A stretch of 64,000 bases of DNA from contig JACKBS010000006.1 in assembly GCA_020634435.1 (NCBI GenBank), positions 558,001 to 622,000 on the forward strand, written 5' to 3'. Shown here in pieces: positions 1 through 8,677 of this stretch (positions are counted from its first letter, which is position 1; every line of letters begins with the position of its first letter). The translations under genes and the position numbers were made by a program. Below the pieces are notes generated by a model, which made no database searches, was not told the DNA's origin, and was given only the letters and a program-made list of their open reading frames with translations. Source of the stretch: Ardenticatenaceae bacterium. GTDB taxonomy: Bacteria > Chloroflexota > Anaerolineae > Promineifilales > Promineifilaceae.

Positions 1-426
1 GTTGGCGTCGGCCAGGAGGGCTGCGGGCACATCGGCCAGGGTCATTTCGGCTTCGGCTGCCACGGTGCCATCGGGCAAAATGATTTCGCCGACGGCTTTG
101 CCCAACCGTCCACGCAGCTTGACAATGCGGCCAACGGCCGTTAGCTCCGTCTCGGTTGGCACGGGATGGCGGTATTTCACTTCTAGCTTCACGGACATCA
201 TAAAATGATGCGGATCGCCGATCATGGAAACGCGGGCGACTACTTCGTCTAGCAGGGCAGCGACCACGCCGCCGTGCACCACGCCGGGGTAGCCCTGGTA
301 CTCCTCCGAAATGGTGTGGGTGGCGTGGACTTCATTACGGCCGTTGTCGTAAAAGGTCACATATAGTCCACGCGGATTTTTACGGCCGCACACAAAACAG
401 TAATCGGAGTTCGGTTGTTTGATCAT
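1..426 (-). CDS. PaaI-family hotdog thioesterase, C-terminus beyond window edge
   Basis: Read leftward from ATG at 426, 142 codons are open to the window edge, so the C-terminus is missing. Near the N-terminus is a CFVCG...NPRGL segment (residues 10-21), followed by the VVHGGVVAALLDE motif (residues 49-61). This is the hotdog-fold active-site helix region of PaaI-type acyl-CoA thioesterases. Such enzymes hydrolyse acyl- or aryl-CoA esters in the cytoplasm; the substrate cannot be told from sequence. An in-frame TAG two codons upstream (TAG CTT ATG) fixes the start. A TATAAT box lies about 27 bases upstream on the same strand. It is divergent from the arfB-like gene. Confidence 0.85.
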   Translation of the reverse strand, partial: MIKQPNSDYCFVCGRKNPRGLYVTFYDNGRNEVHATHTISEEYQGYPGVVHGGVVAALLDEVVARVSMIGDPHHFMMSVKLEVKYRHPVPTETELTAVGRIVKLRGRLGKAVGEIILPDGTVAAEAEMTLADVPAALLADAN

Positions 427-452
427 AAGCTACCCGTTTCTTTTTCGAAAAA

Positions 453-488
453 TTATACCGCAGCGATTGGTGCTGCCCATGTTATACT
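453..488. promoter_or_regulatory. Divergent promoter region of thioesterase and arfB-like genes
   Basis: On the minus strand TATAAT (453-458 as ATTATA on plus) sits about 27 bases before the thioesterase ATG. On the plus strand an extended -10 (TG-T-TATACT, hexamer 483-488) sits seven bases before the ATG at 496, which would give a leaderless or nearly leaderless arfB mRNA. No convincing -35 is visible for either, so this rests on the -10 elements. Confidence 0.4.
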
Positions 489-495
489 TGCCGGG

Positions 496-927
496 ATGGA
501 TGAGGTACGTGTGGTTCCCATTAACGAAGCGGTGCAAATTCCGATAACGGAGTTGAGTTTTCGCTTCTCGACAAGCAGCGGGCCGGGTGGGCAGCATGTA
601 AACAAAAGCGCCACCAAGGTGACGCTGCTGTTTGACGTGGCCAACTCCCCCAGCCTGCCCGACGAAGTGCGCGAGCGATTGCTAATCAAGTTAGCCAACC
701 GCATTGACAAGGACGGGGTGTTGCAGCTGCATGTCCAGTCGTCACGCAGCCAGCACCGGAATCGAGATACGGCCGTTTCCCTTTTCCAGCAGCTCGTTGC
801 CGAAGCTCTGAAAAAAGAAAAAAAGCGCCGCCGCACCAGACCCTCTGCCGCCGCCCAAGAAAAACGGCTAGACGAGAAGAAAAAGCGCAGCGAGCGCAAG
901 CAAGATCGCCGCAAAGATTGGCTTTGA
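496..927 (+). CDS. arfB: ArfB/YaeJ-type peptidyl-tRNA hydrolase (ribosome rescue)
   Basis: A 143-residue protein of usual ArfB length. The release-factor catalytic core SGPGGQHVNK is at residues 28-37, with GGQ at 31-33, and the C-terminal 45 residues are a Lys/Arg-rich tail. In this family the GGQ domain hydrolyses peptidyl-tRNA on ribosomes stalled without a stop codon, and the basic tail enters the empty mRNA channel. The frame opens at 415, but that start overlaps the divergent thioesterase and adds 27 unrelated residues. ATG at 496 matches the family N-terminus and follows an extended -10 with no Shine-Dalgarno. It could be called a prfB-like domain protein, but the tail supports ArfB. 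Confidence 0.9.
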   Translation: MDEVRVVPINEAVQIPITELSFRFSTSSGPGGQHVNKSATKVTLLFDVANSPSLPDEVRERLLIKLANRIDKDGVLQLHVQSSRSQHRNRDTAVSLFQQLVAEALKKEKKRRRTRPSAAAQEKRLDEKKKRSERKQDRRKDWL

Positions 928-944
928 ACAGACCTGACGCAAAA

Positions 945-1008
945 AGACCTGACAGGTTTTCGACGTGTCTTTGTCAGGTATTTAATCTGGTAGAAACCTG
1001 TCAGGTCT
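945..1008. repeat. 15-bp perfect inverted repeat between convergent genes
   Basis: AGACCTGACAGGTTT at 945-959 is repeated as its exact reverse complement at 994-1008, with a 34-base spacer. A further partial copy of the core (CAGACCTGAC) begins at 929 and TTGTCAGGTA lies inside the spacer. It sits between the convergent arfB-like and MFS genes, so it could be a bidirectional terminator or a small dispersed repeat. There is no T-run. Confidence 0.7.
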
Positions 1009-1014
1009 GAACGA

Positions 1015-2343
1015 TTACAGAACAACTCCCTCAGGATTGTTCCCCGAATCCAGCATCGCCTTCCGCACGTTGACCGTGCTCAGCAAAATCAGACCCACGA
1101 CAAAGAAAATGATTAAAGAGACGATGGCAATGCGCTGCGAGCCAGTGATTTGTACCGCTGCGGCAAAAGCCAGCGGTCCTAACCATGACGTGCCCCGCTC
1201 GCTGATCTCGTAGAAGCCAAAATATTCTGCCTCATGGTCGGCGGGAATCATTTGCGAGAACAGTGACCGGCTGAGCGCTTGCGAACCACCCAGCACGATA
1301 GCCACAAACACACCCATGATGAACAGCTGCGTCTCATTGTTGAGGAATGCGTAGGCAAAAATCACCAGTCCCGACCAGATGACGAGGCTGAACATGATGG
1401 ATCGCTTGGCGCCAATGCGCTGGGCCAAAAAGCCAAAGGCAAATGCACCCAAAAACGCCACGAACTGAATAATAAGCACGAGCAGCAGCAAACTGCTCGT
1501 TTCCACGCCCAACTCATCGGCGGCAAAGGCCGTGGAAACTATGATGACGGTCTGGATGCCGTCGTTGTAGATGAGGTAGGCAATGAGGTAATGCAGCGTG
1601 GAAGGATATTTCTGCCGTAAATCGCGCAGGGTGTGGGCAATTTGACGAATGCCATGAGAGAAAAGCGTACTGCCATCGGGTAGCTGACGGGCTGCGTCGC
1701 GTGCCTTCAGGCGGCGTTGGGGGAACAAGTAAGTGAAAAGTAACCACCAAATGCCTGCACTGGCCAGGCTGATGCGCACCGCTAATCCGGTATCTTCCAT
1801 GAAGTTGAGCAGGCCAAGATTGGCCAGTAGCAGCAGCCCACCACCCAAATAACCGAAGGCAAAGCCGCGCGAACTTACTGCGTCGCGCTGGTCTGGCGAG
1901 GCGATTTCGGGCAGGAAGGCATTGTAGAAGACGATGGCCGCGCCAAAGCAGAGGTTGGCCACAATGGCCAGGCCACTGGCCAACAGTACAGCCCCATTCG
2001 TGCCGATGATCGGCATATCGGCCTGCACGGTAAACAGCAAAATGGTGGTGATTGCGCCGATGTAGGCAAAGGTCAACATCATGCGCTTTTTCAGGTTGGT
2101 GTAGTCGGCAATGGTGCCGAGCAAGGGCAGGAAAAGGACTTGCAGTAGAACAGACAGCGAAGTGGCCGCCGGGAAAATGGCAGCGGGCTGGATGGGGAAT
2201 CCAAAGAGCATAAGCGGTGTGCTGCTGGATTCGCCTAAGGCCAAAATGTAGGGGCCGAGCAGGGCGGTGACGACGGTGGTGCTAAAGGCAGAATTGGCCC
2301 AATCGTACATGGTCCAGCCGAAGATTTCGCGTTTGTCGTTCAA
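1015..2343 (-). CDS. UMF1/Atg22-like major facilitator superfamily transporter
   Basis: A polytopic membrane protein of about 442 residues with some twelve hydrophobic spans. The first span carries GWTMYDWANSAFSTTV, the signature of the UMF1 (Atg22-like) MFS branch, whose fungal members export amino acids from vacuoles; bacterial substrates are mostly unknown. The frame opens at 2424 but the extra 27 residues are polar and unlike the family. I chose TTG at 2343 because AGGAG lies eight bases before it and it leads directly into the conserved segment. A longer start at 2424 remains possible. The 200 bases between this gene and the LCP gene hold two ACGGCCGT copies (2478, 2522). Confidence 0.85.
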   Translation of the reverse strand: MNDKREIFGWTMYDWANSAFSTTVVTALLGPYILALGESSSTPLMLFGFPIQPAAIFPAATSLSVLLQVLFLPLLGTIADYTNLKKRMMLTFAYIGAITTILLFTVQADMPIIGTNGAVLLASGLAIVANLCFGAAIVFYNAFLPEIASPDQRDAVSSRGFAFGYLGGGLLLLANLGLLNFMEDTGLAVRISLASAGIWWLLFTYLFPQRRLKARDAARQLPDGSTLFSHGIRQIAHTLRDLRQKYPSTLHYLIAYLIYNDGIQTVIIVSTAFAADELGVETSSLLLLVLIIQFVAFLGAFAFGFLAQRIGAKRSIMFSLVIWSGLVIFAYAFLNNETQLFIMGVFVAIVLGGSQALSRSLFSQMIPADHEAEYFGFYEISERGTSWLGPLAFAAAVQITGSQRIAIVSLIIFFVVGLILLSTVNVRKAMLDSGNNPEGVVL

Positions 2344-2545
2344 GGTTTCTTCTCCTGATGAAGCTATCTGTTGCTGGCGCAAGCCGCTGAGGTGTGAGAT
2401 TGGGTTTCTTGACCGTTTTTGCACAAAAAAGCGACAGGTTCCTGAATGGGCCTGTCGCTCAGATCACAAAAAGGGAAACGGCCGTCTCACATGCCACATT
2501 CAGGCGGGATTATGCTTGAGAACGGCCGTTTTCGCAATGAGAAAT

Positions 2546-4108
2546 TTATGGTTCGGTTAAAAACTCCTGCGGTTGGTAAAGCTGGTTCAAACAGGGGTCG
2601 TAATCCTCACCCAAAACAACCTTGTATTCATACTCAAAGGCGTCATCCTCGGTGAGCTGAATTTCGCTGCGGAACTTGTCGAAAATCCAGCTAATCATCC
2701 AATCGAACGAATCTTTGAAGTTAGGCCGGTAGTAAAACATTTGGGTGACGGGTTGGGTGGGCGCTTCATCGCCGATGATTGGCACAAAGCCGTACCAGGC
2801 CAGATTGTCGGCGGCCAGCAGCGCCATGTCTGGGTTGCCGCTGGCGTTCACTATTTCCACAGTGATGGGGCGGCGATCGGCCCGGTTGAGGGCGGGCACG
2901 CGGAAGAGGCGGCTGAACGTCTCTTCTAGATTGTTTTCACCTTCCCAAACGGGCAGCTGCACCTGTGCGCCGCTCGGCGTTTCCCACGGGATGATGCCCC
3001 GCACCAGGTATAAATGCTGGATACCGTTTTTGCGGATGGCCGGGGCTAGGGTAGCCAGATGCAGCATGCGGCCAATGTCCATGTCGGTTTCGACGTTGTT
3101 TTTGTAAGCGTCCCACAGGCCGGGGAACTGCGAAATAAGGCCCAAATCCACACCCTCGTTGAGCAGGCCGCGCAGCAGCTGCTGCTGGCGACGGCCACGA
3201 TCAAAATCATTGGTGGTGAGGCGGGAGCGGGCGTACCAGAGGGCCGTGTCGCCGTCCATATGGTACATGCCCGGTTCCAGGGCAAACTGCGCCCAGTTTT
3301 CTTCGACTTGCGGGTCCAAATCAGGCGAGATGAGCCGCCAATCTTGCAAGCGGCAGCTTACAGCAATATCTACGCCGTCAATGGCATCAACGGCCGTTTT
3401 AAATCCTTCAAAATCCACCCGGGCGTAGTAATGAATGGGAATGCCAAAGTTGTACAGGATGGTTTGCTCAAGTAAATCAACCCCGCCCAGCGAAAGCGCC
3501 GTGTTGAGCCGGTTCATGATCTTGCCGGGGATGTAAACGAATAGGTCACGCGGCAGGGAAATCATGGAGGCGGTGGGGCCGTCTTCGTTGATGGAGACGA
3601 TGATCATTGTGTCGGTGCGGGTATCGTCGGAACCCAGAGCCGTGTCGCTGCCCAGTAGCAAAATATTGGTAGTGGAATCGGGCACTTCAAAGGTGGGAAC
3701 GGCCGTAGGAACGGCCGTAGATGGCGTGGGAATCCCCTCCCTCAATTCCTCCGGGGCGGTAATGGTGAGCACCGGCTCTTGCTGCGGCAGGCTGGTAGGC
3801 GTGGCAGACGGGGCAGGCGTTTGCGTGGGTGCCGTGGTGGCTGTCGCGCTCAAATCTCGCGTGGGGCTTGGCCCTGGTGATGGCGTTTCCGTCGGCGTCT
3901 CTGTTGCCGTAAGCGTGGGAGTGGCGTCAGCAGCCTCTGGGGTGGGGCTGTTATTGGCGGCTACACTCATACCCCGAGTGGCAGCCAGAGTGGGGAGTGG
4001 GTCCAGCGCAAACGCATTGCAGCCGGCCATTAGCCCCATCATGAGAGTAAGAAATAAAACGCCGACGGGCCAGGAAACTAACCGAAGAATTTTTGGGGAT
4101 GCAACCAT
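2546..4108 (-). CDS. LytR-CpsA-Psr (LCP) family glycopolymer ligase, lipoprotein-like
   Basis: Residues 1-30 form a signal with a lipobox-like LMAGC (Cys30). A Thr/Pro/Ser-rich linker follows to about residue 145. Then comes the LCP domain, with LLGSD, the Arg/Asp run in DDTRTDTM, SLPRDLFV and later WYARSR. A C-terminal part resembling LytR_C (VEIVNASGN near residue 420) ends the protein. LCP enzymes move undecaprenyl-linked glycopolymers onto peptidoglycan or other acceptors outside the membrane. That fits its place beside a polysaccharide exporter and a large glycosyltransferase cluster. The linker is long and low-complexity; two ACGGCCGT copies 12 bases apart (3699, 3711) encode part of it as PTAVPTAV. 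Confidence 0.9.
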   Translation of the reverse strand: MVASPKILRLVSWPVGVLFLTLMMGLMAGCNAFALDPLPTLAATRGMSVAANNSPTPEAADATPTLTATETPTETPSPGPSPTRDLSATATTAPTQTPAPSATPTSLPQQEPVLTITAPEELREGIPTPSTAVPTAVPTFEVPDSTTNILLLGSDTALGSDDTRTDTMIIVSINEDGPTASMISLPRDLFVYIPGKIMNRLNTALSLGGVDLLEQTILYNFGIPIHYYARVDFEGFKTAVDAIDGVDIAVSCRLQDWRLISPDLDPQVEENWAQFALEPGMYHMDGDTALWYARSRLTTNDFDRGRRQQQLLRGLLNEGVDLGLISQFPGLWDAYKNNVETDMDIGRMLHLATLAPAIRKNGIQHLYLVRGIIPWETPSGAQVQLPVWEGENNLEETFSRLFRVPALNRADRRPITVEIVNASGNPDMALLAADNLAWYGFVPIIGDEAPTQPVTQMFYYRPNFKDSFDWMISWIFDKFRSEIQLTEDDAFEYEYKVVLGEDYDPCLNQLYQPQEFLTEP

Positions 4109-4126
4109 AACTTTCTAATCTACTTT

Positions 4127-4155
4127 TCTATACAAAAGCAGGAAAACCTTCACAA
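4127..4155 (-). promoter_or_regulatory. Candidate sigma-70 promoter of the LCP gene
   Basis: On the minus strand TTGTGA (4150-4155) and TATAGA (4127-4132) are separated by 17 bases and lie 18 bases upstream of the LCP start. A 9-bp inverted repeat (AAATTTTGG at 4154-4162, CCAAAATTT at 4173-4181) overlaps the edge of the -35 and could be an operator. The rest of the 4109-4369 gap shows no gene. Confidence 0.45.
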
Positions 4156-4369
4156 ATTTTGGCCTGTGCTGCCCAAAATTTTCTAGAAAATGGCTGGTCG
4201 TGAATGGGTTCCTGTGTTTTTTCGTTTGGAAAGGCAAAGGAAAGTAATTATCCTTTGCCCGTTGTGTGACTGCCGCGGGGCATTATAACATGGACGATCA
4301 ACCCTCGAAACCCGATAGCGCGGTCGTAGCCCTCTGGTAGTACTATCGTCGGTTGTTCGCCAAAACTGG

Positions 4370-5269
4370 TTACAGTTTTTCGCCAAACAGGTGCTCGGAG
4401 CGGCTAAAGACAGTATAGCCAATGATGAAGACGAGAACGGCCGTTACAAACGTACGCAGCACCGCCAATGGATCCATTGAAACGGGGCCGTGACTGCTGA
4501 CAGTTCCCCACAAAACGGTTCGGTAGCCATCAATGATGGAAGCCATCGGATTGAGCCAGCGCATCAGCCGGACCGGATTAAACGCAATGCCCCACAACTC
4601 CGACTGAGTGCTGAAGCGCTCAAAGGGGTAAAAAACAGGCGTGAGGAAGAACCAAGCCAGCAGCCCTACCTCTAAAATCATCGCCGTGTCACGGTAAAAT
4701 GTCTGTAGGGTCGCCACCAAGTAAGTCAAACCCAACAAGAAGATAACCTGAATTAGCAAGATGACCGGTACCCACAAAGCATGAATCGTTAGCCCTACGC
4801 CAAAGGCAAACAGCAGCACTAGCAATACGATTGAGGCCAGGAGCAAATTGACCAAATTGGATAACATCGTGGCTGTGGGGAGCAAAATGCGCGGGAAATA
4901 TACTTTTTTAATGATTGCGGCATTACCCGTAATGGAATGGACGCCGCTATTCATGCTGCCAGTGTGAAACTGCCAGGGAATAAGGGCGACCAAAATAAAA
5001 ATCGGGTATTTAGGCAGGCTTTCGTTGGGAATAAGCACAGTGAACAAGAGCGTGTACACGGTCATCATGAGCAGAGGATGGAGTAAGCTCCAGATGACGC
5101 CCAAAAAAGAATTTTTGTAGCGCACTTTCAGGTCACGAATGACGAGATTTTTGAGCAGATAGCGATAAGCATACAGCTCGCGCAGCTTGCCCGACATGGT
5201 TTGTAGGTCTGCTGAATCGAATCTGGGCAGCGGCGCATTTTGCGAAAGCATTTCTGTGTTGGTTGACAT
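4370..5269 (-). CDS. ABC-2 type polysaccharide/O-antigen exporter permease (Wzm-like)
   Basis: A 299-residue membrane protein with six hydrophobic spans. The cytoplasmic start LVIRDLKVRYKNSFLGVIWS (about residues 41-60) is the hallmark of Wzm/TagG-type permeases, which with a Wzt/TagH ATPase flip or export undecaprenyl-linked glycans. In most genomes the ATPase gene follows directly, but here the next leftward gene is the LCP ligase after a 261-base gap. No ATPase of this type is in the window. The upstream neighbour is a GT4 transferase 58 bases away, so the two are probably cotranscribed. Confidence 0.9.
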   Translation of the reverse strand: MSTNTEMLSQNAPLPRFDSADLQTMSGKLRELYAYRYLLKNLVIRDLKVRYKNSFLGVIWSLLHPLLMMTVYTLLFTVLIPNESLPKYPIFILVALIPWQFHTGSMNSGVHSITGNAAIIKKVYFPRILLPTATMLSNLVNLLLASIVLLVLLFAFGVGLTIHALWVPVILLIQVIFLLGLTYLVATLQTFYRDTAMILEVGLLAWFFLTPVFYPFERFSTQSELWGIAFNPVRLMRWLNPMASIIDGYRTVLWGTVSSHGPVSMDPLAVLRTFVTAVLVFIIGYTVFSRSEHLFGEKL

Positions 5270-5327
5270 AAAAATATGAGCCTTTGATTAATTTTCTGGG
5301 CAAAAGTATACCATTGGCTAATGGCCG

Positions 5328-6587
5328 TTACGACGCTTTCCCTAATTTCTCATTTTGCGCGGGTAGGGTGACGACATCGCCATAAAGATTGGCAACGGCC
5401 GTTGCATGTTCTATCACGGTTAGCGGTGACACAATATTTTGGCGTAGCTGTGCCAGCAAATTTGGGTCATCGTACAGTTGTTGCAGCCGTTGGGCCAGTT
5501 GGTCTACATCTCCGGGCGGAAATTTTAAGCCATCTACGCCGTGGCGTACGCGTTCGCCCACTACGCCGAGGTCAGAGGCGATGACGGGCACGCCCATGGC
5601 AAACGCCTCCGAAATGACAAAGACAAACGTCTCGTACCAGAGCGATGGCACGACGATGACATCCACCTGGGACAGCATCTCCCAAACGGCCGTTCTGTCC
5701 AGCTTTCCCAAAAACGTGGCCCGTCCAGCCATCTTGAGCTGCTTGACATAATCGGGATCAAACTCAGGATCACCGGCCAGCCACAATTCGGCCGTTTCGG
5801 GCAGTTGGTTAAATGCTTCCACCAAAACGTGCACACCCTTTTGCCAGGACAGCCCACCCACGTAGCCTACGCGGAAGTTGTCGTGCGGCGGCACGGCTGG
5901 CTTCTCGGGGTAGTCGAGTCCGGGCGGCAGCACTTCAATTTTGGCGGTGGGTAGGCCGTGGCTAACGTACCACTGCTTCACAAATTCAGCAGGGGCGATC
6001 AGTTTGCTGGCTTGCCGGAGGGCGCGGCGGAGACGGCCGTTGCGCCAACTCAAGGGTAGCGCCAATGCCGGAACCTCTGGCGCAAATTGGGGTAAATTGG
6101 CCCGCACCAACGTGCATTTAGCGCAGTTTAGAAAGCGGTCGGGGCCAGCGCAGACCGTTTGATCGTAGTTGGTGAGCAGCTGGGCATTGGCGCAAATCCA
6201 CCAAAAATCCCACAGCGTGACAACGTAAGGAATTTGCTGCGCCTGCAAAAAGTCCAACATTTGCGTAGGCAGCCCCATCAAATGCTCCACATGCACTACG
6301 TCGGGCTGAAATTCACCAATAACTTGCTGGAAGCTGTGCAGCAGCGGCTGGTTACGGAAGGTGGAAAGCAGGCGATTGGTGGGTTGAAAACGGCCGTTCC
6401 ACGCTGACCAAATCTTGATCCCGTTCTCCTCACGCTGGGTCAGCCCGTTGCCCTCGGCACTGCGGCGATGGAAAATGGCCACGTCGTGCCCTTGCTGCTG
6501 CAAAGCGCGGGTGAGCCAAACGGTATACAATTCGGTGCCGCCCACGTGATCGGGCAAATATTGGTGAACCAGGTGAAGAATACGCAT
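5328..6587 (-). CDS. GT4-family glycosyltransferase
   Basis: About 419 residues with a GT-B fold pattern. The N-terminus is MRILHLVHQYLPDHVGGTE (glycine-rich acceptor loop), with VGYVGGLSWQKGVHVLVEAF in the middle and an E-x7-E motif, ETFVFVISEAF, in the C-terminal donor domain. Retaining GT4 enzymes add sugars from nucleotide-sugars to lipid-linked glycans on the inner face of the membrane. A Cys-rich stretch (AQLLTNYDQTVCAGPDRFLNC) occurs in the acceptor half of some relatives. The frame is open to 6677, but those 30 residues are unlike the family, so ATG at 6587 is chosen. Donor and acceptor sugars are unknown. Confidence 0.88.
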   Translation of the reverse strand: MRILHLVHQYLPDHVGGTELYTVWLTRALQQQGHDVAIFHRRSAEGNGLTQREENGIKIWSAWNGRFQPTNRLLSTFRNQPLLHSFQQVIGEFQPDVVHVEHLMGLPTQMLDFLQAQQIPYVVTLWDFWWICANAQLLTNYDQTVCAGPDRFLNCAKCTLVRANLPQFAPEVPALALPLSWRNGRLRRALRQASKLIAPAEFVKQWYVSHGLPTAKIEVLPPGLDYPEKPAVPPHDNFRVGYVGGLSWQKGVHVLVEAFNQLPETAELWLAGDPEFDPDYVKQLKMAGRATFLGKLDRTAVWEMLSQVDVIVVPSLWYETFVFVISEAFAMGVPVIASDLGVVGERVRHGVDGLKFPPGDVDQLAQRLQQLYDDPNLLAQLRQNIVSPLTVIEHATAVANLYGDVVTLPAQNEKLGKAS

Positions 6588-6671
6588 GCTTTTGTCCGGC
6601 TGGGGATGGTATGTTAAGATGCCGCGCCTGTCAAAAAAAGCGGCTTTGGCAGGTATGAAGAGGACAATTTC

Positions 6672-6716
6672 ACGCAAAGGCGCAAAAGGCTGAGGTTTTC
6701 CTTCACGCCTTTGCGT
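6672..6716. repeat. Inverted repeat of the CGCAAAG family
   Basis: ACGCAAAGGCG at 6672-6682 pairs exactly with CGCCTTTGCGT at 6706-6716. A related element is at 45354-45433. It lies between divergent glycosyltransferase genes, in the only intergenic space of this part of the cluster. Confidence 0.65.
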
Positions 6717-6766
6717 AGGCCATTTGAATTTCTGACTACAAGTTGGGATTGAGTTTTGAAGAGGGT

Positions 6767-7669
6767 ATGGACGTTTCGATCGTGCTCCTGAATTGGAATG
6801 GTGCTGAAGATACGATAGCTTGCCTGCATCCCCTGCTGGATTGGCGGGCGGTACGGCCGTTTCTCATCGTTGTCGATAATGCATCAGAGGGAGATGACGT
6901 GGCTCAGATTCGGCAAGCGTTGCCCGGTGCGCTGCTTATCCCCAATGAAACCAACGAAGGGTTTTCTGGCGGCTCTAATCGTGGCATGGAAGTTGCTCTC
7001 GCGCAGGGTGATGCGCCGATTTTGCTGCTGAACAACGATGCAGTGATTGAAGAAACGGCCGTTCTCCGCCTCATCCAAACCCTCGACGAAAATCCCCAAA
7101 TAGGCATGGTGGTGCCCCAGCTTTTTGATGAACAGGGCGAACTCGTCGCCGTCGGCGGCAAAAATCCTGCGTTTCATATTCAGACCCGCGTTCAGAGCTT
7201 CCTCGATGATGCTCCGGTGCAGATAGTGGAGACAATTTCGGGAACGGCCGTACTTATCCAGCCGGCCATGCTGCGGCAGGTGGGGTTGCTGGACGAGCGC
7301 TTCTTTTTCAGCACGGAAATGGCCGATTTGTCGCTGCGGGCAAAGCAGCATGGCTTCGTCTGCGCCGTGGACCGCCGAGCCCAGGCCAGCCACACGATTA
7401 GCCGTTCTGCTCCCCTGCGAAACTCACTTTATGTCTATTATATCGTGCGCAACCGGCTGCTCTTTTTGCGGAATCATTACCGCTGGCGGCTTGATTTACG
7501 CACTTTTTGGTTGGCGTACACGCTGGCGTTGGCGCTTAAGCTGCGGCTGGGCGGGCAGCGCGCGACGGCGCGGGCGGTTTGGCTGGCGCTGCTGGATGGG
7601 GTGAACGGCCGTTTCGGCGGCCAAAACGAGCGAGTGCTGGCCTATTGCCAGGGTGGAGCCAGCGTATGA
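6767..7669 (+). CDS. GT2-family glycosyltransferase (rhamnosyltransferase-like)
   Basis: About 300 residues of inverting GT-A fold. It begins MDVSIVLLNWNGAEDTIACL and has VVDNAS near residue 45. NEGFSGGSNRGM is followed by LLLNNDAVIEE, where the nucleotide-sugar and metal are bound. The C-terminal part (RNRLLFLRNHYRW) is typical of rhamnosyltransferase-like members. The frame opens at a TTG at 6743; ATG at 6767, just after AGAGGG, fits the family better. It overlaps the next gene by ATGA, so the two are translationally coupled. This pair runs opposite to the rest of the glycan cluster. The sugar is unknown. Confidence 0.88.
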   Translation: MDVSIVLLNWNGAEDTIACLHPLLDWRAVRPFLIVVDNASEGDDVAQIRQALPGALLIPNETNEGFSGGSNRGMEVALAQGDAPILLLNNDAVIEETAVLRLIQTLDENPQIGMVVPQLFDEQGELVAVGGKNPAFHIQTRVQSFLDDAPVQIVETISGTAVLIQPAMLRQVGLLDERFFFSTEMADLSLRAKQHGFVCAVDRRAQASHTISRSAPLRNSLYVYYIVRNRLLFLRNHYRWRLDLRTFWLAYTLALALKLRLGGQRATARAVWLALLDGVNGRFGGQNERVLAYCQGGASV

Positions 7670-8673
7670 ACGTGCTCTACCACCTCACCATCCTGCCGCC
7701 CAAAATGCCCCAGGCCGAGGCACTTTCGCAAGAAATCTCTGCACTACAAAGCGCTTTTGGCGGCGAGCTGATTTATCTCAATCCCAACATCAGTTCGCCC
7801 ATTTATCTGCCCCGGCTGCTGTTTGGTTTCCAAAAACTGTCGGAGCTGCGCCGCTGCGAGGCCCAAATCGAACTGCACCATGTCTACAACCCGGACCCGT
7901 TCCCGTTCCCGATTTTGCGTTTTTTGCGACGGCCGGTGGTCTACTCGCTCAGCAGCGGCGTGGGGGAAAAACGGCCGAATTTGCGTTTCTTGTCCCGATT
8001 AACGGCCGTTACCGTCCCCGACGAACGCAGCTACCAACGACTGCACGGCTGGGGACTGAAAAATGTGCATTTGGTGCGGGCTGGAGTGGATAACGGCCGT
8101 TTCAGCCACACCCCCCAACCGCTCGACGGGCCACTCCGCCTGCTAGTTGCCTCGGCCCCGTGGACCGCAGCCCAATTCCAGAGCAAGGGCATCGACGCGC
8201 TACTGGCCTTCGCTGCCCAGCGCCGCGATGTTGAGCTAATTTTCCTCTGGCGTGGCCATCATTTAGATGAAATGCAGCGGCGCGTGGCGGGGCATAACCT
8301 GGCCGACCGCGTGCAGGTGATTGACGAACTGGTAGACGTGAACGCGATCTTGGCCACCGTTCACGCCACCGTCAATCTGGCCAGTGCGGAGGGCATCGTC
8401 AAGGCGTACCCCCATTCGCTGCTGGATTCGCTGGCGGCGGGCAAGCCGGTGCTGGTAAGCCAGGCCATCCCTATGGCCGACTACGTGGCCGAAACTGGTT
8501 GCGGCGCGGTGGTCGATGCCGTCACGCCTCGGGCGATAGGGCAGGCGGTGGATAGATTGCGGGAAAATTATGGGGAGATGGTGGAAACGGCCGTTCACGT
8601 TGGTCAGCGCGATTTTTCTCTTGCGACAATGATCGACTCTTATCGGCAGGTGTATGAACAGGTCCTCAGCTGA
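7666..8673 (+). CDS. GT4-like glycosyltransferase
   Basis: About 335 residues starting at the ATG that overlaps the previous stop (ATGA). The fold pattern is GT-B: an N-terminal acceptor half, RAGVDNGRF at the linker, then FLWRG and a C-terminal half with SAEGIVKAYPHSLLDSLAAGKPVLVS, split here as a distant form of the GT4 donor site. The usual E-x7-E pair is not clear, so it is a divergent member. With its partner it forms a two-gene unit; it is convergent with the leftward operon and ends four bases from its last gene. Confidence 0.75.
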   Translation: MNVLYHLTILPPKMPQAEALSQEISALQSAFGGELIYLNPNISSPIYLPRLLFGFQKLSELRRCEAQIELHHVYNPDPFPFPILRFLRRPVVYSLSSGVGEKRPNLRFLSRLTAVTVPDERSYQRLHGWGLKNVHLVRAGVDNGRFSHTPQPLDGPLRLLVASAPWTAAQFQSKGIDALLAFAAQRRDVELIFLWRGHHLDEMQRRVAGHNLADRVQVIDELVDVNAILATVHATVNLASAEGIVKAYPHSLLDSLAAGKPVLVSQAIPMADYVAETGCGAVVDAVTPRAIGQAVDRLRENYGEMVETAVHVGQRDFSLATMIDSYRQVYEQVLS

Positions 8674-8677
8674 AAAA

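Noticed and set aside
453..1025. 190-codon minus-strand frame opposite the arfB-like gene
   Set aside because: The ArfB frame has a catalytic motif and the opposite frame is Ser/Arg-rich noise; it also crosses the inverted repeat.
4183..4422. 79-codon minus-strand frame between LCP and Wzm genes
   Set aside because: It overlaps the end of the permease gene and has no start signal; composition is not protein-like.
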